Shown here piece by piece: positions 1 to 9,430 of a DNA stretch of 64,000 nt. A program made the position numbers and the translations under genes. Source of the DNA: a bacterium (GTDB taxonomy: Bacteria > SZUA-79 > Acidulodesulfobacterales > Acidulodesulfobacteraceae); the NCBI GenBank assembly GCA_021794255.1, contig JAJYRF010000001.1, positions 61,170 through 125,169 of the forward strand, in the 5' to 3' direction. How positions within the stretch are numbered: position 1 is the first letter of the stretch; each line of letters begins with the position of its first letter. The notes below the pieces were generated by a model that was not told the DNA's origin, did not search any database, and was given only the letters and a program-made list of their open reading frames with translations.

Positions 1-419
1 CTTCTGAAGTAATTATAGATGAAAAAGATTTGAGAATTGATACATATAGATCAAGCGGGGCAGGCGGGCAGCATGTTAATACCACAGATTCAGCGGTTAG
101 GATTACGCATCTGCCGACAGGAGTGGCAGTTGCATGTCAAAATGAAAGGTCTCAACATAAAAATAAAGATACTGCGCTAAAACTTTTAAAAGTCAGGCTT
201 TACGATTATTATAGAAAAAAGAAAGAGGAAGAAGAAAATAAACTGCAAAAGGATAAAAAAGAAATATCGTGGGGTTCGCAAATAAGATCTTATACTCTTA
301 ATCCTAACAGGGTTATTAAAGACCATCGCACGGGAGTTACTATATATGATACCGAAAGTGTTTTTGACGGAAATATAGATGAATTTATTAACGGATATCT
401 TATAAGCCAAATTTCTTAG
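1..419 (+). CDS. prfB: Peptide chain release factor 2, C-terminal part (cut by window edge)
   Basis: Class I release factor that recognises UGA/UAA stop codons and triggers peptidyl-tRNA hydrolysis on the ribosome. The reading frame is open from base 3, so the N-terminal half, including any programmed frameshift site, lies outside the window. The catalytic GGQ motif is present in [16 protein letters not shown], followed by [10 protein letters not shown]. The [10 protein letters not shown] segment is typical of RF2 rather than RF1. The protein ends about 215 bases before lysS on the same strand. Assignment of the visible part is firm. Confidence 0.95.
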   Translation, partial: SEVIIDEKDLRIDTYRSSGAGGQHVNTTDSAVRITHLPTGVAVACQNERSQHKNKDTALKLLKVRLYDYYRKKKEEEENKLQKDKKEISWGSQIRSYTLNPNRVIKDHRTGVTIYDTESVFDGNIDEFINGYLISQIS

Positions 420-432
420 TAAAGCAATTGTT

Positions 433-530
433 ATGTAAGTGTTCGTCCTTACAGACATGGAATAACACAAATGTAAAATAGCAGGGCTTAATCTCGTCAT
501 ATAAAGTCGAAGGCGAATTGTGTTGGGAGG
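433..530 (+). ncRNA. Possible structured RNA element between prfB and lysS
   Basis: This stretch is less AT-rich than other spacers in the window. A 6-bp hairpin (TGTAAG/CTTACA, 8-base loop) is followed by AACACAA at 464-470, which can pair with TTGTGTT at 518-524. The GGGAGG at 525-530 touches the closing stem and lies 10 bases before a 4-codon ORF (ATG at 541, stop at 553-555). It could be a leader or cis-regulatory RNA for lysS, or a decayed element. I recognise no known riboswitch or T-box core. Confidence 0.25.
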
Positions 531-634
531 CTTAAAAACCATGTTTGGCAATTGAGTAAATTTTATTATACGTATGTATGTATAATTAATATTAATAAAT
601 AGAAGATGATTAAATAAATATTAAGGTGATTAAA

Positions 635-2119
635 ATGGATGAAGAATTAAATATTATAGAAAAAAATAAAATTAATATTATTAACGTTTTAAGAGAAAAA
701 GGCATAAACCCGTTTGACAATAATTTTGCTAAAGAGAATGTTATAGAAGATATTTTAGCTGAATACAATGATGATTCTAAAGAATTTTTGGAAGAAAATA
801 ATATACATATTAAAACATCGGGAAGGATCTTAATAATAAGAAGTTTTGGCAAGGCTTCTTTTTTCAGACTGAGAGACGGCTACGGAGAAATACAATGCTA
901 TATACAGAAAGGTTCAGTTCCGGACGAAGATTTTGAACTTTTTGACAAATTTTTAGATGCCGGCGATATTTGCGGCGTAACGGGACATTTATTCAGAACA
1001 AAAACAAACGAACTTACAATTAAGGCAGAAAGTATAAAACTTTTAAGCAAATCAATATTGCCGATGCCTGAGAAATGGCATGGACTTAGAGATATAGAGG
1101 TGCGGTTTAGAAAAAGATACGTTGATTTAATTGCAAATAAAGATGTCCGCGATATATTTATAAAAAGAGCCAATATTATTAACTATATAAGAGCTTTTTT
1201 AAATAACGGCAGATTTTTAGAAGTTGAGACCCCAATAATGCATGTAAATCCCGGAGGTGCTACGGCAAGACCTTTTAAAACGCATCATAATGCATTGGAT
1301 TTAGAACTTTATATGAGAGTCGCTCCGGAACTTTATTTAAAAAGATTGATTGTCGGCGGATTTGACAGGGTATATGAAATTGGCAGAAATTTTAGGAATG
1401 AAGGAATTTCCGTTAAACATAACCCTGAATTCACAATGCTTGAATTTTATATGGCTTATAGCAATTATGAAGATATGATGAAATTTGTAGAAAAGATGAT
1501 TTCAGGCTTAGTTGAAAATGTTTGCGGAAAATTAGAAATAAATTATATAGGAACCGATATTAATTTTACCCCTCCTTTTAAAAAGATTAAATTACAGAAC
1601 AGTTTATATGAAGTTGCGGGTTTTTTAACCGAAGATATTGATTCTTCGGACAAAATCGTTAAAATTTTACAAAATTTAAATTTATCCGTAGATAATAATA
1701 TAAGCTATGGTGAGCTATTAACAATTTTATTTGAGGAAACGGTAGAATCTAAACTGATAAATCCGACTTTTGTGACCGACTACCCTGTAGAAAGCTCTCC
1801 GCTCGCAAGGAGAAATGATATAGATCCTAAAGTTGTCGACAGATTTGAATTTTTTGTTGCGGGAAGAGAATTGGCAAATGCTTTTTCAGAACTAAATGAT
1901 CCTTTCGACCAGGAAGAAAGATTTAAAGCTCAGGTGGATATTAAATTAAAAGAAGGTTTACCTGCTGAAATAGACGAAGATTATATAGAAGCGTTAAAAT
2001 ACGGTCTTCCTCCTGCTGCCGGGTGCGGAATTGGAATAGACCGGTTAGTTATGCTTTTAACTAATTCTTATTCTATAAGGGATGTTATTTTGTTTCCATT
2101 ACTTAAACCCGTTAAATAA
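635..2119 (+). CDS. lysS: Lysyl-tRNA synthetase, class II
   Basis: Charges tRNA-Lys with lysine in the cytoplasm. An N-terminal OB-fold anticodon-binding domain (about residues 50-150) precedes a class II catalytic core. Motif 2 is seen in FRNEGISVKHNPEFTMLEF and motif 3 in GCGIGIDRLVML near the C-terminus. At 494 residues it has the usual family length. I chose the ATG at 635: an upstream in-frame GTG at 626 overlaps AAGGTG, which is better read as the ribosome binding site of that ATG. lolC starts 14 bases after the stop, so the two are probably cotranscribed. Confidence 0.97.
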   Translation: MDEELNIIEKNKINIINVLREKGINPFDNNFAKENVIEDILAEYNDDSKEFLEENNIHIKTSGRILIIRSFGKASFFRLRDGYGEIQCYIQKGSVPDEDFELFDKFLDAGDICGVTGHLFRTKTNELTIKAESIKLLSKSILPMPEKWHGLRDIEVRFRKRYVDLIANKDVRDIFIKRANIINYIRAFLNNGRFLEVETPIMHVNPGGATARPFKTHHNALDLELYMRVAPELYLKRLIVGGFDRVYEIGRNFRNEGISVKHNPEFTMLEFYMAYSNYEDMMKFVEKMISGLVENVCGKLEINYIGTDINFTPPFKKIKLQNSLYEVAGFLTEDIDSSDKIVKILQNLNLSVDNNISYGELLTILFEETVESKLINPTFVTDYPVESSPLARRNDIDPKVVDRFEFFVAGRELANAFSELNDPFDQEERFKAQVDIKLKEGLPAEIDEDYIEALKYGLPPAAGCGIGIDRLVMLLTNSYSIRDVILFPLLKPVK

Positions 2120-2133
2120 AATAAAATAAATTT

Positions 2134-3354
2134 ATGAATTTTCAAACAAAAGTTGCATTACATTATTTAAAACCGAAAGGAAATTCTTTTATATCTCTTT
2201 TGAGTTTTATTTCAATAGCGGGAATAGCCATAGGAGTTATGGCTCTTATTGTCGTAATTTCTGTTATGAACGGTTTTGACCATGCGCTTGAAGAAAAGAT
2301 TGTAGGGATTGAATCTCAAGTGGTTGTGTTAAATTATGGCGGCTTAATACCCGATTATAAACAAACTGCTAAAAAAATAAACAAAATGAAAGGCGTTAAA
2401 GAAGTTGCCCCTTTTATATATACCGATGTTATGCTGTCTTCGGATACTACATCTACGGGAAGCGTGCTTAGAGGAGTTGATGCAGACAGCGCATCAAAAG
2501 CAACTAATCTGGGTAAATATATTATTGCAGGGAGCTTAAAATCTTTAAATAATAACAAATACAACGGAATAATTCTTGGAAAAGTTTTAGCTCAAAGATT
2601 AGGAGTTGATATCGGCAGCAAAATAAGCGTTATTTCTCCACAGGGTGAGGTTACGCCTTTAGGAATAATGCCAAAATCTGAAATATTCATAGTGAGCGGT
2701 ATCATGAATAGCGGCATGTATAACTATGATTCTACATTTTCCTTTATTTCTTTAAAAAATGCGCAAGATTTTATCGGGTTAAGTTCCAATGAAGTAACAG
2801 GTATGGAAATCAAGTTATATAATATAAATAATGCAACGCTCATTGCCGCTAATATTAATAAAAATTTACATTCTCCCTACTATGCTCTAAGCTGGGAACA
2901 ATTAAATAAGAATTTATTCGCAGCATTAAAACTTGAAAAACTTACAATGTTTGTTATACTATCTTTAATAGTTTTGGTAGCTGCTTTCAATATAATTTCT
3001 ACATTAATAATGGTGGTAATGGAAAAAAGAAAAGATATAGCAATATTAAAATCAATAGGAGCAAGTTCCAAAAATATAATGCAAATTTTTATAATTCAAG
3101 GCATTATAATCGGATTAGTAGGAACATTTATAGGTTTAAGCGCCGGTTTTCTTGTCAGTTATATAGAGGAAGTTTATCATATCGTTAAACTTCCTCCTTC
3201 TGTTTACTATATAACTAATTTGCCGGTAAGAATGACTTTAAACGAATTTCTTATAATAGGTATATCTGCTTTACTTCTCAGCTTTATAGCTACAATTTAT
3301 CCGTCATATAAAGCAAGTAAAATTGACCCTGCCGAAGGCGTAAGATATGAGTGA
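2134..3354 (+). CDS. lolC: Lipoprotein-releasing ABC transporter permease LolC/LolE
   Basis: Inner-membrane permease of the Lol system, which extracts lipoproteins from the inner membrane for delivery to the outer membrane. A cytoplasmic N-terminus leads into a first membrane helix at about residues 20-45. A large periplasmic MacB-like domain (about 50-260) follows, then three C-terminal helices (about 270-300, 315-345, 370-395). The 406-residue length and the N-terminal VISVMNGFDHALEEKI region fit LolC/LolE. Only one permease gene is present here, so it may work as a homodimer; LolC and LolE cannot be told apart by eye. Its stop overlaps the lolD start. Confidence 0.9.
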   Translation: MNFQTKVALHYLKPKGNSFISLLSFISIAGIAIGVMALIVVISVMNGFDHALEEKIVGIESQVVVLNYGGLIPDYKQTAKKINKMKGVKEVAPFIYTDVMLSSDTTSTGSVLRGVDADSASKATNLGKYIIAGSLKSLNNNKYNGIILGKVLAQRLGVDIGSKISVISPQGEVTPLGIMPKSEIFIVSGIMNSGMYNYDSTFSFISLKNAQDFIGLSSNEVTGMEIKLYNINNATLIAANINKNLHSPYYALSWEQLNKNLFAALKLEKLTMFVILSLIVLVAAFNIISTLIMVVMEKRKDIAILKSIGASSKNIMQIFIIQGIIIGLVGTFIGLSAGFLVSYIEEVYHIVKLPPSVYYITNLPVRMTLNEFLIIGISALLLSFIATIYPSYKASKIDPAEGVRYE

Positions 3355-4045
3355 AAACTTTATAAATGCCGTTTCTCTCCATAATGTTTCTAAAATTTTT
3401 AAAGCAGGAGCCAATAATGATGAAGTTGTAGTGCTGAAAAATACGGGAATAGATATAAAATATGGCGATTCCGTTGCAATAACGGGCGAATCAGGAACAG
3501 GAAAGAGCACATTATTACATATAATGGGGTGTCTTTTAAATCCTGACTCAGGTTCCGTCAGTTTTTTTGATGATATAGACGTTAATAATTTGCCCGATAA
3601 TCGTTTGGCAAAGTTTCGCAACGAAAATATAGGGTTTGTTTTTCAATTTCATTACCTTCTTAATGAATTTAATTGCGTAGAAAATGTGGCGATGCCTTTG
3701 TTTATAAAAGGCGAAGCAAAAGCATCGGCGATAAAAAAAGCTAAAGATTATTTATGTGAATTTGGTCTTGAGCGCAGGTTGTATTTTAAACCTTATATGC
3801 TTTCCGGTGGAGAACAGCAAAGAGCTGCAGTTGCAAGAGCTTTAGTGGCATCTCCTAAAGTTATTCTTATGGATGAGCCCACCGGAAACTTGGATCCTAA
3901 ACAGGCTGAATCTTTGCAAAAGATAATTTTTAATTTAAAAGAAAAATATAATAAAACATTAATTGTAGTTACTCATGATTTAAATTTTTCAAATATGTTG
4001 AATATTAAAATCACAATTGAGAATGGTTCTATAAAAAAATATTAA
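3347..4045 (+). CDS. lolD: Lipoprotein-releasing ABC transporter ATPase LolD
   Basis: ATP-binding subunit that powers the LolC/E permease. It carries Walker A GESGTGKST (about residues 47-55), the signature LSGGEQQR, Walker B VILMDEPT and a switch histidine in VVTHD. The 232-residue length is normal. It overlaps the end of lolC by 8 bases, which suggests translational coupling. Assignment rests on the ABC motifs plus the direct pairing with a Lol permease; MacB-type ATPases are close relatives. Confidence 0.92.
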   Translation: MSENFINAVSLHNVSKIFKAGANNDEVVVLKNTGIDIKYGDSVAITGESGTGKSTLLHIMGCLLNPDSGSVSFFDDIDVNNLPDNRLAKFRNENIGFVFQFHYLLNEFNCVENVAMPLFIKGEAKASAIKKAKDYLCEFGLERRLYFKPYMLSGGEQQRAAVARALVASPKVILMDEPTGNLDPKQAESLQKIIFNLKEKYNKTLIVVTHDLNFSNMLNIKITIENGSIKKY

Positions 4046-4050
4046 ATTAA

Positions 4051-4079
4051 TTGACTTGTTTTTTTTTATTTGATAACTT
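4051..4079 (+). promoter_or_regulatory. Candidate sigma70-type promoter before bamA
   Basis: TTGACT at 4051-4056 matches a -35 box well. The only -10 candidates are weak: GATAAC at 4072-4077 or TAACTT at 4074-4079, with 15 or 17 bases between. It lies in the short lolD-bamA spacer. Weak support, because such AT-rich DNA produces look-alikes easily. Confidence 0.25.
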
Positions 4080-4088
4080 AATTAAATT

Positions 4089-6842
4089 ATGCGACATTAT
4101 AAAAATATTATATATGTATTTTTGATTCTAATTATTGTTCTGCGTCTAAACGGAATTGCTTATGCATCTATAAATAATAGCAATGTTTTTACGGGATTCT
4201 TTCATCAAAAAGGCAAACCTGTTTTGTCAAATATTGATAAATCTTTCGAAACCGTGTTTTCGCGATATATAAAATCTGCCAAGCCTTATTTTGTAATAGC
4301 TTATTCACATCTTAAAAAAGCCCCTTATTTTAACTTTAATAAAAAAATTAATTTGATAAGAATTAAAAAATTAGGATTGCTATATAATTCTAATTATATT
4401 ATTACGGGCAGTATTGCCAGATTCGGCTCTCAATATAGACTCCATACTATGATAGTTAATTTGAGTAATATTTATCATTCAAAGACGCTGAGATATATAG
4501 GGACTGGAGAAAAGTCGTTAAATAAAAATATTGCTCTTTTAGCTTATAGGGTCTCTTCCATAATTGCAAAAAATTATAGTAAAAAACCATTATCAATATT
4601 GCCAAACCACGCTAAATTTTCTAAAAAGATATATGCAATACGCGTAGAAGGAAATATCAGGGTCGGAACAGGTTTTATTCTTAACGATATATTGTTTAAG
4701 AAAGGCAGTATTTATTCAATTAAGAAGATAAATGAAAGCATAGAAAAATTATATAAAACAGGATATTTTAGAAATATATTGGTTAATGTTAAGCCCTCAC
4801 ATTACGGGTTAGTTCTAACTTTTATAGTTTCTGAAAGACCTTATGTCAAGTATGTTAAATATTCGGGAAACGGGTCTGTATCCATAAAAAAAATAAAGAA
4901 AATAATTAATATTCAACCGGACACTCCTTATAGCGCATATAAGGGATTTATGGCTTTAAAAATATTAAAATTTGTTTACTCGGCAAAAGGTTATTATAAT
5001 GCTAAAATTAAACTTAATAAGATAAAACTTTCGGGAAATTATGTCGGTTTAAATTTTGCTATAAATCAAAACTCTCCTGTTATGGTGTCTAAGGTTATTT
5101 TAAAAGGGAATACCTCCTACTCCTCGCCGAAACTTTTAGGTATTATGAATATTAATACAGTTAATATGCTTACGTGGATAACAGGAGCCGGAAAATTTGA
5201 AAAAGCAAAATTAAACAGTCAGATTATGAAACTTTTAAGTTTTTATTATAATAACGGGTATATTAATGTAAGCGTAAAAAAACCGAAATTTGTTTTTTCA
5301 AAAAATAAAAAATTTGTTACGATAGCATTGACTATACATCAAGGTCCTCAATATAGAATATCAGATATAAACGTTATAATAAAAAATAAAGATAAGCATA
5401 TTAAAGAATACGACTCTATCGTTAAACTTTTAAAAACTAAAGCAGGCAATATTTTTAACAGAAAAATGATAGAAAAAGATATCTTAAAAATCACGAAATA
5501 TTTGACTTACAGAGGGTATGCTTTTGCAAATGTAGAGCCATCTATAAAAATCAGCAGAAAAAATAAATCGGTTTTTGTTCAGCTCACAATCCATAAAGGT
5601 AAAATTGCAAGATTCGGAAAAATTACCATTACAGGCAATGATGTAACTTACAGCTATGTTATTTTAAGAACGTTAGTTATATATCCCGGAGAAAAATATA
5701 ATCCTGAATTGATTAAAATATCTCGTAGAAATCTTAAAAATTTATCATATTTTAAACATGCTACTATAGTTACAGAAAAAGTTCCCGGGGAAAACATATT
5801 AAATGTTAAAGTTCATGTAAAAGAAGAAAATACAGGGAAATTTACTATAGGAGGCGGATATAGTTCGGCTACGGCACTTATGGCAATATCTTCAATATCT
5901 GAATCAAATCTGTTTGGAACAGGTATATCCGCTTCTCTTAATGTTCAGGTTGGCGGACCTTACCAATCATACAGTCTAAATATTATGCAGCCGTATCTTA
6001 CGTATATTTACGGAAGACCTATTTCTTTAGATGTATCGCTGTATGATACCTTTAATTCTCTTTATTATGAATTTGCATACCGTTCGGCAGGCGCCTCCGT
6101 TACGGTCGGATACCCTTTGTATAAACGTATACTTACCGAGTATGTAAGATATCTGATTGAACAGGATAGTTCGGTGATAATTCCGGGGTTATCTAATATA
6201 CTTCCTCAAGGAAAGCTTTTAACAAGCGAAGTATCTTTTACTACAGTTTATGATACTCTTAATAATCCTATGGTTCCTACTGCAGGAGATATGGCAAGTT
6301 TCAGAACAAGTTTTGCAGGTTCCCCAATAGGCGGAAATGATGATTTTGTTAAATTTACCGCTCAGGAAAATCATTATATCCCTTTATGGTGGGGAACATC
6401 TTTTATGGCAAGCACTCAGGCGGGATATATAGACCCTACAAATTCTAATGTTCCGTTGCCTATATATCAGCGGTTTTTTATCGGCGGCATTACCAATAAA
6501 TATCCTCTTCTAGGATTTATGTACGATTCTGTCGGACCTACAGAAAACGGATTGCTTTATGGCGGTACAAGAATATTTACCGTAGGAACAAAATATCTTA
6601 TTCCTATTATGAAAAAAATGGGATTTTATGGATTTTTATGGTGGAATGCGGGTAACGCATGGGCAACATCGCAGCAAGTTAACCCTCTCAATCTCGATGA
6701 GGCAGCAGGCATAGGTTTTGATTGGTATTCGCCGTTTGGACCTATTGAAATAACATACGGTAAAATATTAGGAAAGCCTATTAACGGAAATACCAGTACT
6801 AGAATACAATTTAGTATGGGTGAAGGTTTTGGGGGATTATAA
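4089..6842 (+). CDS. bamA: Outer membrane protein assembly factor BamA (with N-terminal extension)
   Basis: Core of the BAM machine that folds beta-barrel proteins into the outer membrane. A signal peptide spans about residues 1-27. Five POTRA-like repeats follow from about residue 180 to 590; each starts a new 'G-N' strand, for example RVEGNIRVG, LKGNTSY and ITGNDVTY. The C-terminal Omp85 barrel (about 590-917) ends in FSMGEGFGGL. At 917 residues it is longer than the roughly 800 of E. coli BamA because of an extra domain at about 45-170, containing YIITGSIARFGSQYRLH. That segment resembles the TolB/FlgO-like domain I associate with deltaproteobacterial BamA proteins. It is followed by skp, as is usual. 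No clear ribosome binding site is seen. Confidence 0.95.
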   Translation: MRHYKNIIYVFLILIIVLRLNGIAYASINNSNVFTGFFHQKGKPVLSNIDKSFETVFSRYIKSAKPYFVIAYSHLKKAPYFNFNKKINLIRIKKLGLLYNSNYIITGSIARFGSQYRLHTMIVNLSNIYHSKTLRYIGTGEKSLNKNIALLAYRVSSIIAKNYSKKPLSILPNHAKFSKKIYAIRVEGNIRVGTGFILNDILFKKGSIYSIKKINESIEKLYKTGYFRNILVNVKPSHYGLVLTFIVSERPYVKYVKYSGNGSVSIKKIKKIINIQPDTPYSAYKGFMALKILKFVYSAKGYYNAKIKLNKIKLSGNYVGLNFAINQNSPVMVSKVILKGNTSYSSPKLLGIMNINTVNMLTWITGAGKFEKAKLNSQIMKLLSFYYNNGYINVSVKKPKFVFSKNKKFVTIALTIHQGPQYRISDINVIIKNKDKHIKEYDSIVKLLKTKAGNIFNRKMIEKDILKITKYLTYRGYAFANVEPSIKISRKNKSVFVQLTIHKGKIARFGKITITGNDVTYSYVILRTLVIYPGEKYNPELIKISRRNLKNLSYFKHATIVTEKVPGENILNVKVHVKEENTGKFTIGGGYSSATALMAISSISESNLFGTGISASLNVQVGGPYQSYSLNIMQPYLTYIYGRPISLDVSLYDTFNSLYYEFAYRSAGASVTVGYPLYKRILTEYVRYLIEQDSSVIIPGLSNILPQGKLLTSEVSFTTVYDTLNNPMVPTAGDMASFRTSFAGSPIGGNDDFVKFTAQENHYIPLWWGTSFMASTQAGYIDPTNSNVPLPIYQRFFIGGITNKYPLLGFMYDSVGPTENGLLYGGTRIFTVGTKYLIPIMKKMGFYGFLWWNAGNAWATSQQVNPLNLDEAAGIGFDWYSPFGPIEITYGKILGKPINGNTSTRIQFSMGEGFGGL

Positions 6843-7018
6843 ATTAAATTAAAGTTATATAACTTGCATGAAATATATAATTTAATATAAAAATATTAAT
6901 AATATTCAAATTGTTTTAATTAAATATTATATTTTGTGTTTATTTTATTGAATAATTAAAATATAAATATAATAAATAAATAAATTTTATATATAACAAA
7001 AAAACAATCGGAGGTTTT

Positions 7019-7543
7019 ATGAAAAAAATAAGTTTAATTTTTTCTATTTTCATTTTATTGCTTGCATTAATTTTATTAAGTAATACTTCAAAAGCCGAAG
7101 CTGCCGGTTCTAAAATTGCAGTCGTAAATATGCAGAAAGTAATCGCAATGTCAAAACAGGGAAAGAAAGCTAACTCTGTTCTTCATTCGTTAGTGGCAAA
7201 ATATAAAGCAAAGTTAAGCGCTTTAAAACAAAAAATAACTTCGCTCCATAATGATTTAAAGCAAAATTCATCAATAATGTCTTCGTCTGAAAAACTTAAA
7301 AAAACAAAAGAATTTGAAACTGATATTACTAATTTTTCTTCTGAAGAGAAACATGTTCAAGGCGTGATTTCCGAAAAAAGATATAATCTATTAAAAGGGA
7401 TTGTTGCAAAAGTTAACGTAATCATAGAAAATATTGCAAAACAAAAAGGTTATATACTTATTATTGATCGTCCGGACGTCGTATACAGAGTTAATTCAAT
7501 TGATATTACAAATCAGGTTTTAAACCGGATGAATTCCAAATAA
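7019..7543 (+). CDS. skp: Periplasmic chaperone Skp/OmpH
   Basis: Holds unfolded outer-membrane proteins in the periplasm before hand-over to BamA. It has a signal peptide (about residues 1-28, hydrophobic core then SKAEAA), a short strand starting KIAVVNMQKVIA, a Lys/Ser-rich helical coiled-coil middle (about 55-125), and a C-terminal segment KGYILIIDRPDVVYR typical of OmpH. The 174-residue length is typical. A strong GGAGG lies 4 bases before the ATG. It sits between bamA and lpxD, the classic order. Confidence 0.92.
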   Translation: MKKISLIFSIFILLLALILLSNTSKAEAAGSKIAVVNMQKVIAMSKQGKKANSVLHSLVAKYKAKLSALKQKITSLHNDLKQNSSIMSSSEKLKKTKEFETDITNFSSEEKHVQGVISEKRYNLLKGIVAKVNVIIENIAKQKGYILIIDRPDVVYRVNSIDITNQVLNRMNSK

Positions 7544-7670
7544 TTAAAATTCATAAATAATATATTTTTTACAATAATATATTAAATTAACTATGCCGGT
7601 TCTATAAATTAATTAAATTTATTAAAAAATATAAAGAATAAGAATTTTAATTTATTAGCGCATATTTAAA

Positions 7671-8702
7671 ATGGATTACTCTATAAAAGAAATTGCAAAT
7701 TTGTTATCTCTTAATATAATCGGCAAAGAAAACTTTGCCGATTTAAAAATAAAGGGTATAAATTCTATAAAAGATGCCGATAAAGACGAGATTAGTTTTA
7801 TTTCAGACCATAAATATATAAAATATATAAATGCAACAAAAGCCGCTGCGTTGATAATGGATTTTTCATTATTAAAAAATTATCCGTTAGAAAATTTAAA
7901 ATTTATAATTTTAGATACAAAAAATCCTTATTTAGCTTTTGCTAAAGCCTCGCAATTGTTTTATAATTTTAATAATGACGATTCTTCATCAAATCAATTT
8001 TTGCTTGACGATGCTTTCATTGATAAAACTGTAATAATTGGCGGTGGTACGATAATATATCCTAATGTTTGCATAGAAAAAGAGTCTAAAATAGGGAAAA
8101 ATTGTAAAATTATGTTGGGAGTATTTATAGGACAAAATGTAAATATAGGGGATAATGTTATTATTTATCCAAATGTTACCGTTTATAATAAATCTAATAT
8201 CGGCAATAATTGCATTATACACGCAGGCTCAGTTATTGGAAGCGACGGATTTGGATATGCTAAGGATGGGAAAGAGTATGTCAAAATAATACACTCGGGA
8301 AATGTCGTATTAGAAGATGATGTTGAGATAGGAGCTTTAACTTCGGTAGATAGAGGAGCTATTGGTTCTACAATTATAAAAAAAGGAACAAAAATAGATA
8401 ATCTCGTTCAAATTGCTCACAATGTTTTAGTGGGCGAAAATTGTGCTATTGCTTCTCAAACCGGCATTGCAGGAAGTACTGCTATAGGAGATAATGTAAT
8501 TATGGGCGGTCAAGTCGGGGTTGCAGGACATTTAACTATCGGAAATAATGTAATGATAGCTGCGCAATCCGGTATATCGCATGACATTAAAGACAATGAA
8601 GTTGTTGCGGGTTCTCCTGCTATACCTATTAAAGAATGGCGTCTTTCAATGGTTTTATTTAAAAAATTACCTGAATTATTTAATAAAATAAAAAAGATAT
8701 AA
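7671..8702 (+). CDS. lpxD: UDP-3-O-acylglucosamine N-acyltransferase LpxD
   Basis: Third enzyme of lipid A synthesis: adds the N-linked hydroxyacyl chain to UDP-3-O-acylglucosamine from acyl-ACP. An N-terminal uridine-binding domain (about residues 1-100, ISFISDHKYI) is followed by a left-handed beta-helix of hexapeptide repeats (about 105-320). The catalytic histidine lies in VQIAHNVLVG. The 343-residue length matches the family. It stands between skp and fabZ, with spacers of 127 and 183 bases. Confidence 0.95.
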   Translation: MDYSIKEIANLLSLNIIGKENFADLKIKGINSIKDADKDEISFISDHKYIKYINATKAAALIMDFSLLKNYPLENLKFIILDTKNPYLAFAKASQLFYNFNNDDSSSNQFLLDDAFIDKTVIIGGGTIIYPNVCIEKESKIGKNCKIMLGVFIGQNVNIGDNVIIYPNVTVYNKSNIGNNCIIHAGSVIGSDGFGYAKDGKEYVKIIHSGNVVLEDDVEIGALTSVDRGAIGSTIIKKGTKIDNLVQIAHNVLVGENCAIASQTGIAGSTAIGDNVIMGGQVGVAGHLTIGNNVMIAAQSGISHDIKDNEVVAGSPAIPIKEWRLSMVLFKKLPELFNKIKKI

Positions 8703-8808
8703 AATATATTTTGATTACTTATTTTTTTTAAAATACTGTTAAATCTTTACGGCAATATTTAGCAGTAAGCCGGCAGAGGAATTTATTGTAGTTTAGATAA
8801 AATATTAT

Positions 8809-8836
8809 AGAAGCCTTTATAGAGAAGCCTTTATAG
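8809..8836 (+). repeat. Perfect tandem duplication of a 14-bp unit
   Basis: AGAAGCCTTTATAG occurs twice in direct succession, 49 bases upstream of fabZ. It could be a slippage product or a pair of protein-binding sites; nothing favours either. Confidence 0.8.
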
Positions 8837-8885
8837 CAATATTAAGCAATAGTCAATATTAAATTATATTTAAAGGTAATTAATT

Positions 8886-9365
8886 ATGGACATTAAAACT
8901 GTGGCGGAAACATCTTCTTGTGTTGTAGATATTAAAGAGATAATGAGTCTTCTTCCGCATAGATTTCCATTTCTGCTAATAGATAAAGTTGTCGGTCTTG
9001 AAAAAGGAAAGTCTATTAAAGCTATAAAAAATACAACCATTAATGAGCCTTTTTTTCAAGGTCATTTTCCTAATCATCCTGTTATGCCCGGAGTATTAAT
9101 TTTAGAATCTTTAGCTCAGGCAGGCGGCATCTTAGCTTATAAAACTGCCGATGATGACGCTATGAAAGATATGCTGACATATTTTATGGGAATTGATAAA
9201 GCAAGATTTAGAAAACCTATATTTCCCGGAAGCACTATAATTTTAAATGTTGAACTTGTTAAAAAAAAACAAATGATATGGGTATTTCATGGTGTGGCAT
9301 TAGTAGATAACATACTATGCTGCGAGGCAAATCTTATGGCATCTTTTGTTGCGCATAATAAATAA
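8886..9365 (+). CDS. fabZ: 3-hydroxyacyl-ACP dehydratase FabZ
   Basis: Dehydrates 3-hydroxyacyl-ACP in fatty-acid elongation, using the same hydroxyacyl-ACP pool that feeds LpxA and LpxD. The hot-dog fold signature is clear: LLPHRFPFLLIDKV with the catalytic His, and FFQGHFPNHPVMPGVL followed by the catalytic Glu in LESLAQAGG. The 159-residue length is normal. AAAGG lies upstream of the ATG. It sits inside the lipid A cluster, as in many Gram-negatives. Confidence 0.96.
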   Translation: MDIKTVAETSSCVVDIKEIMSLLPHRFPFLLIDKVVGLEKGKSIKAIKNTTINEPFFQGHFPNHPVMPGVLILESLAQAGGILAYKTADDDAMKDMLTYFMGIDKARFRKPIFPGSTIILNVELVKKKQMIWVFHGVALVDNILCCEANLMASFVAHNK

Positions 9366-9430
9366 TATAATTCAGATAAATTCAGGTAAATTAACATAAA
9401 TTAATTTCAATTAAAAATATTTATTAGGTT

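Noticed and set aside
186..551. 121-residue open frame on the minus strand over the end of prfB
   Set aside because: It lies antisense to a conserved gene and over the candidate RNA element; the translation has no recognisable domain.
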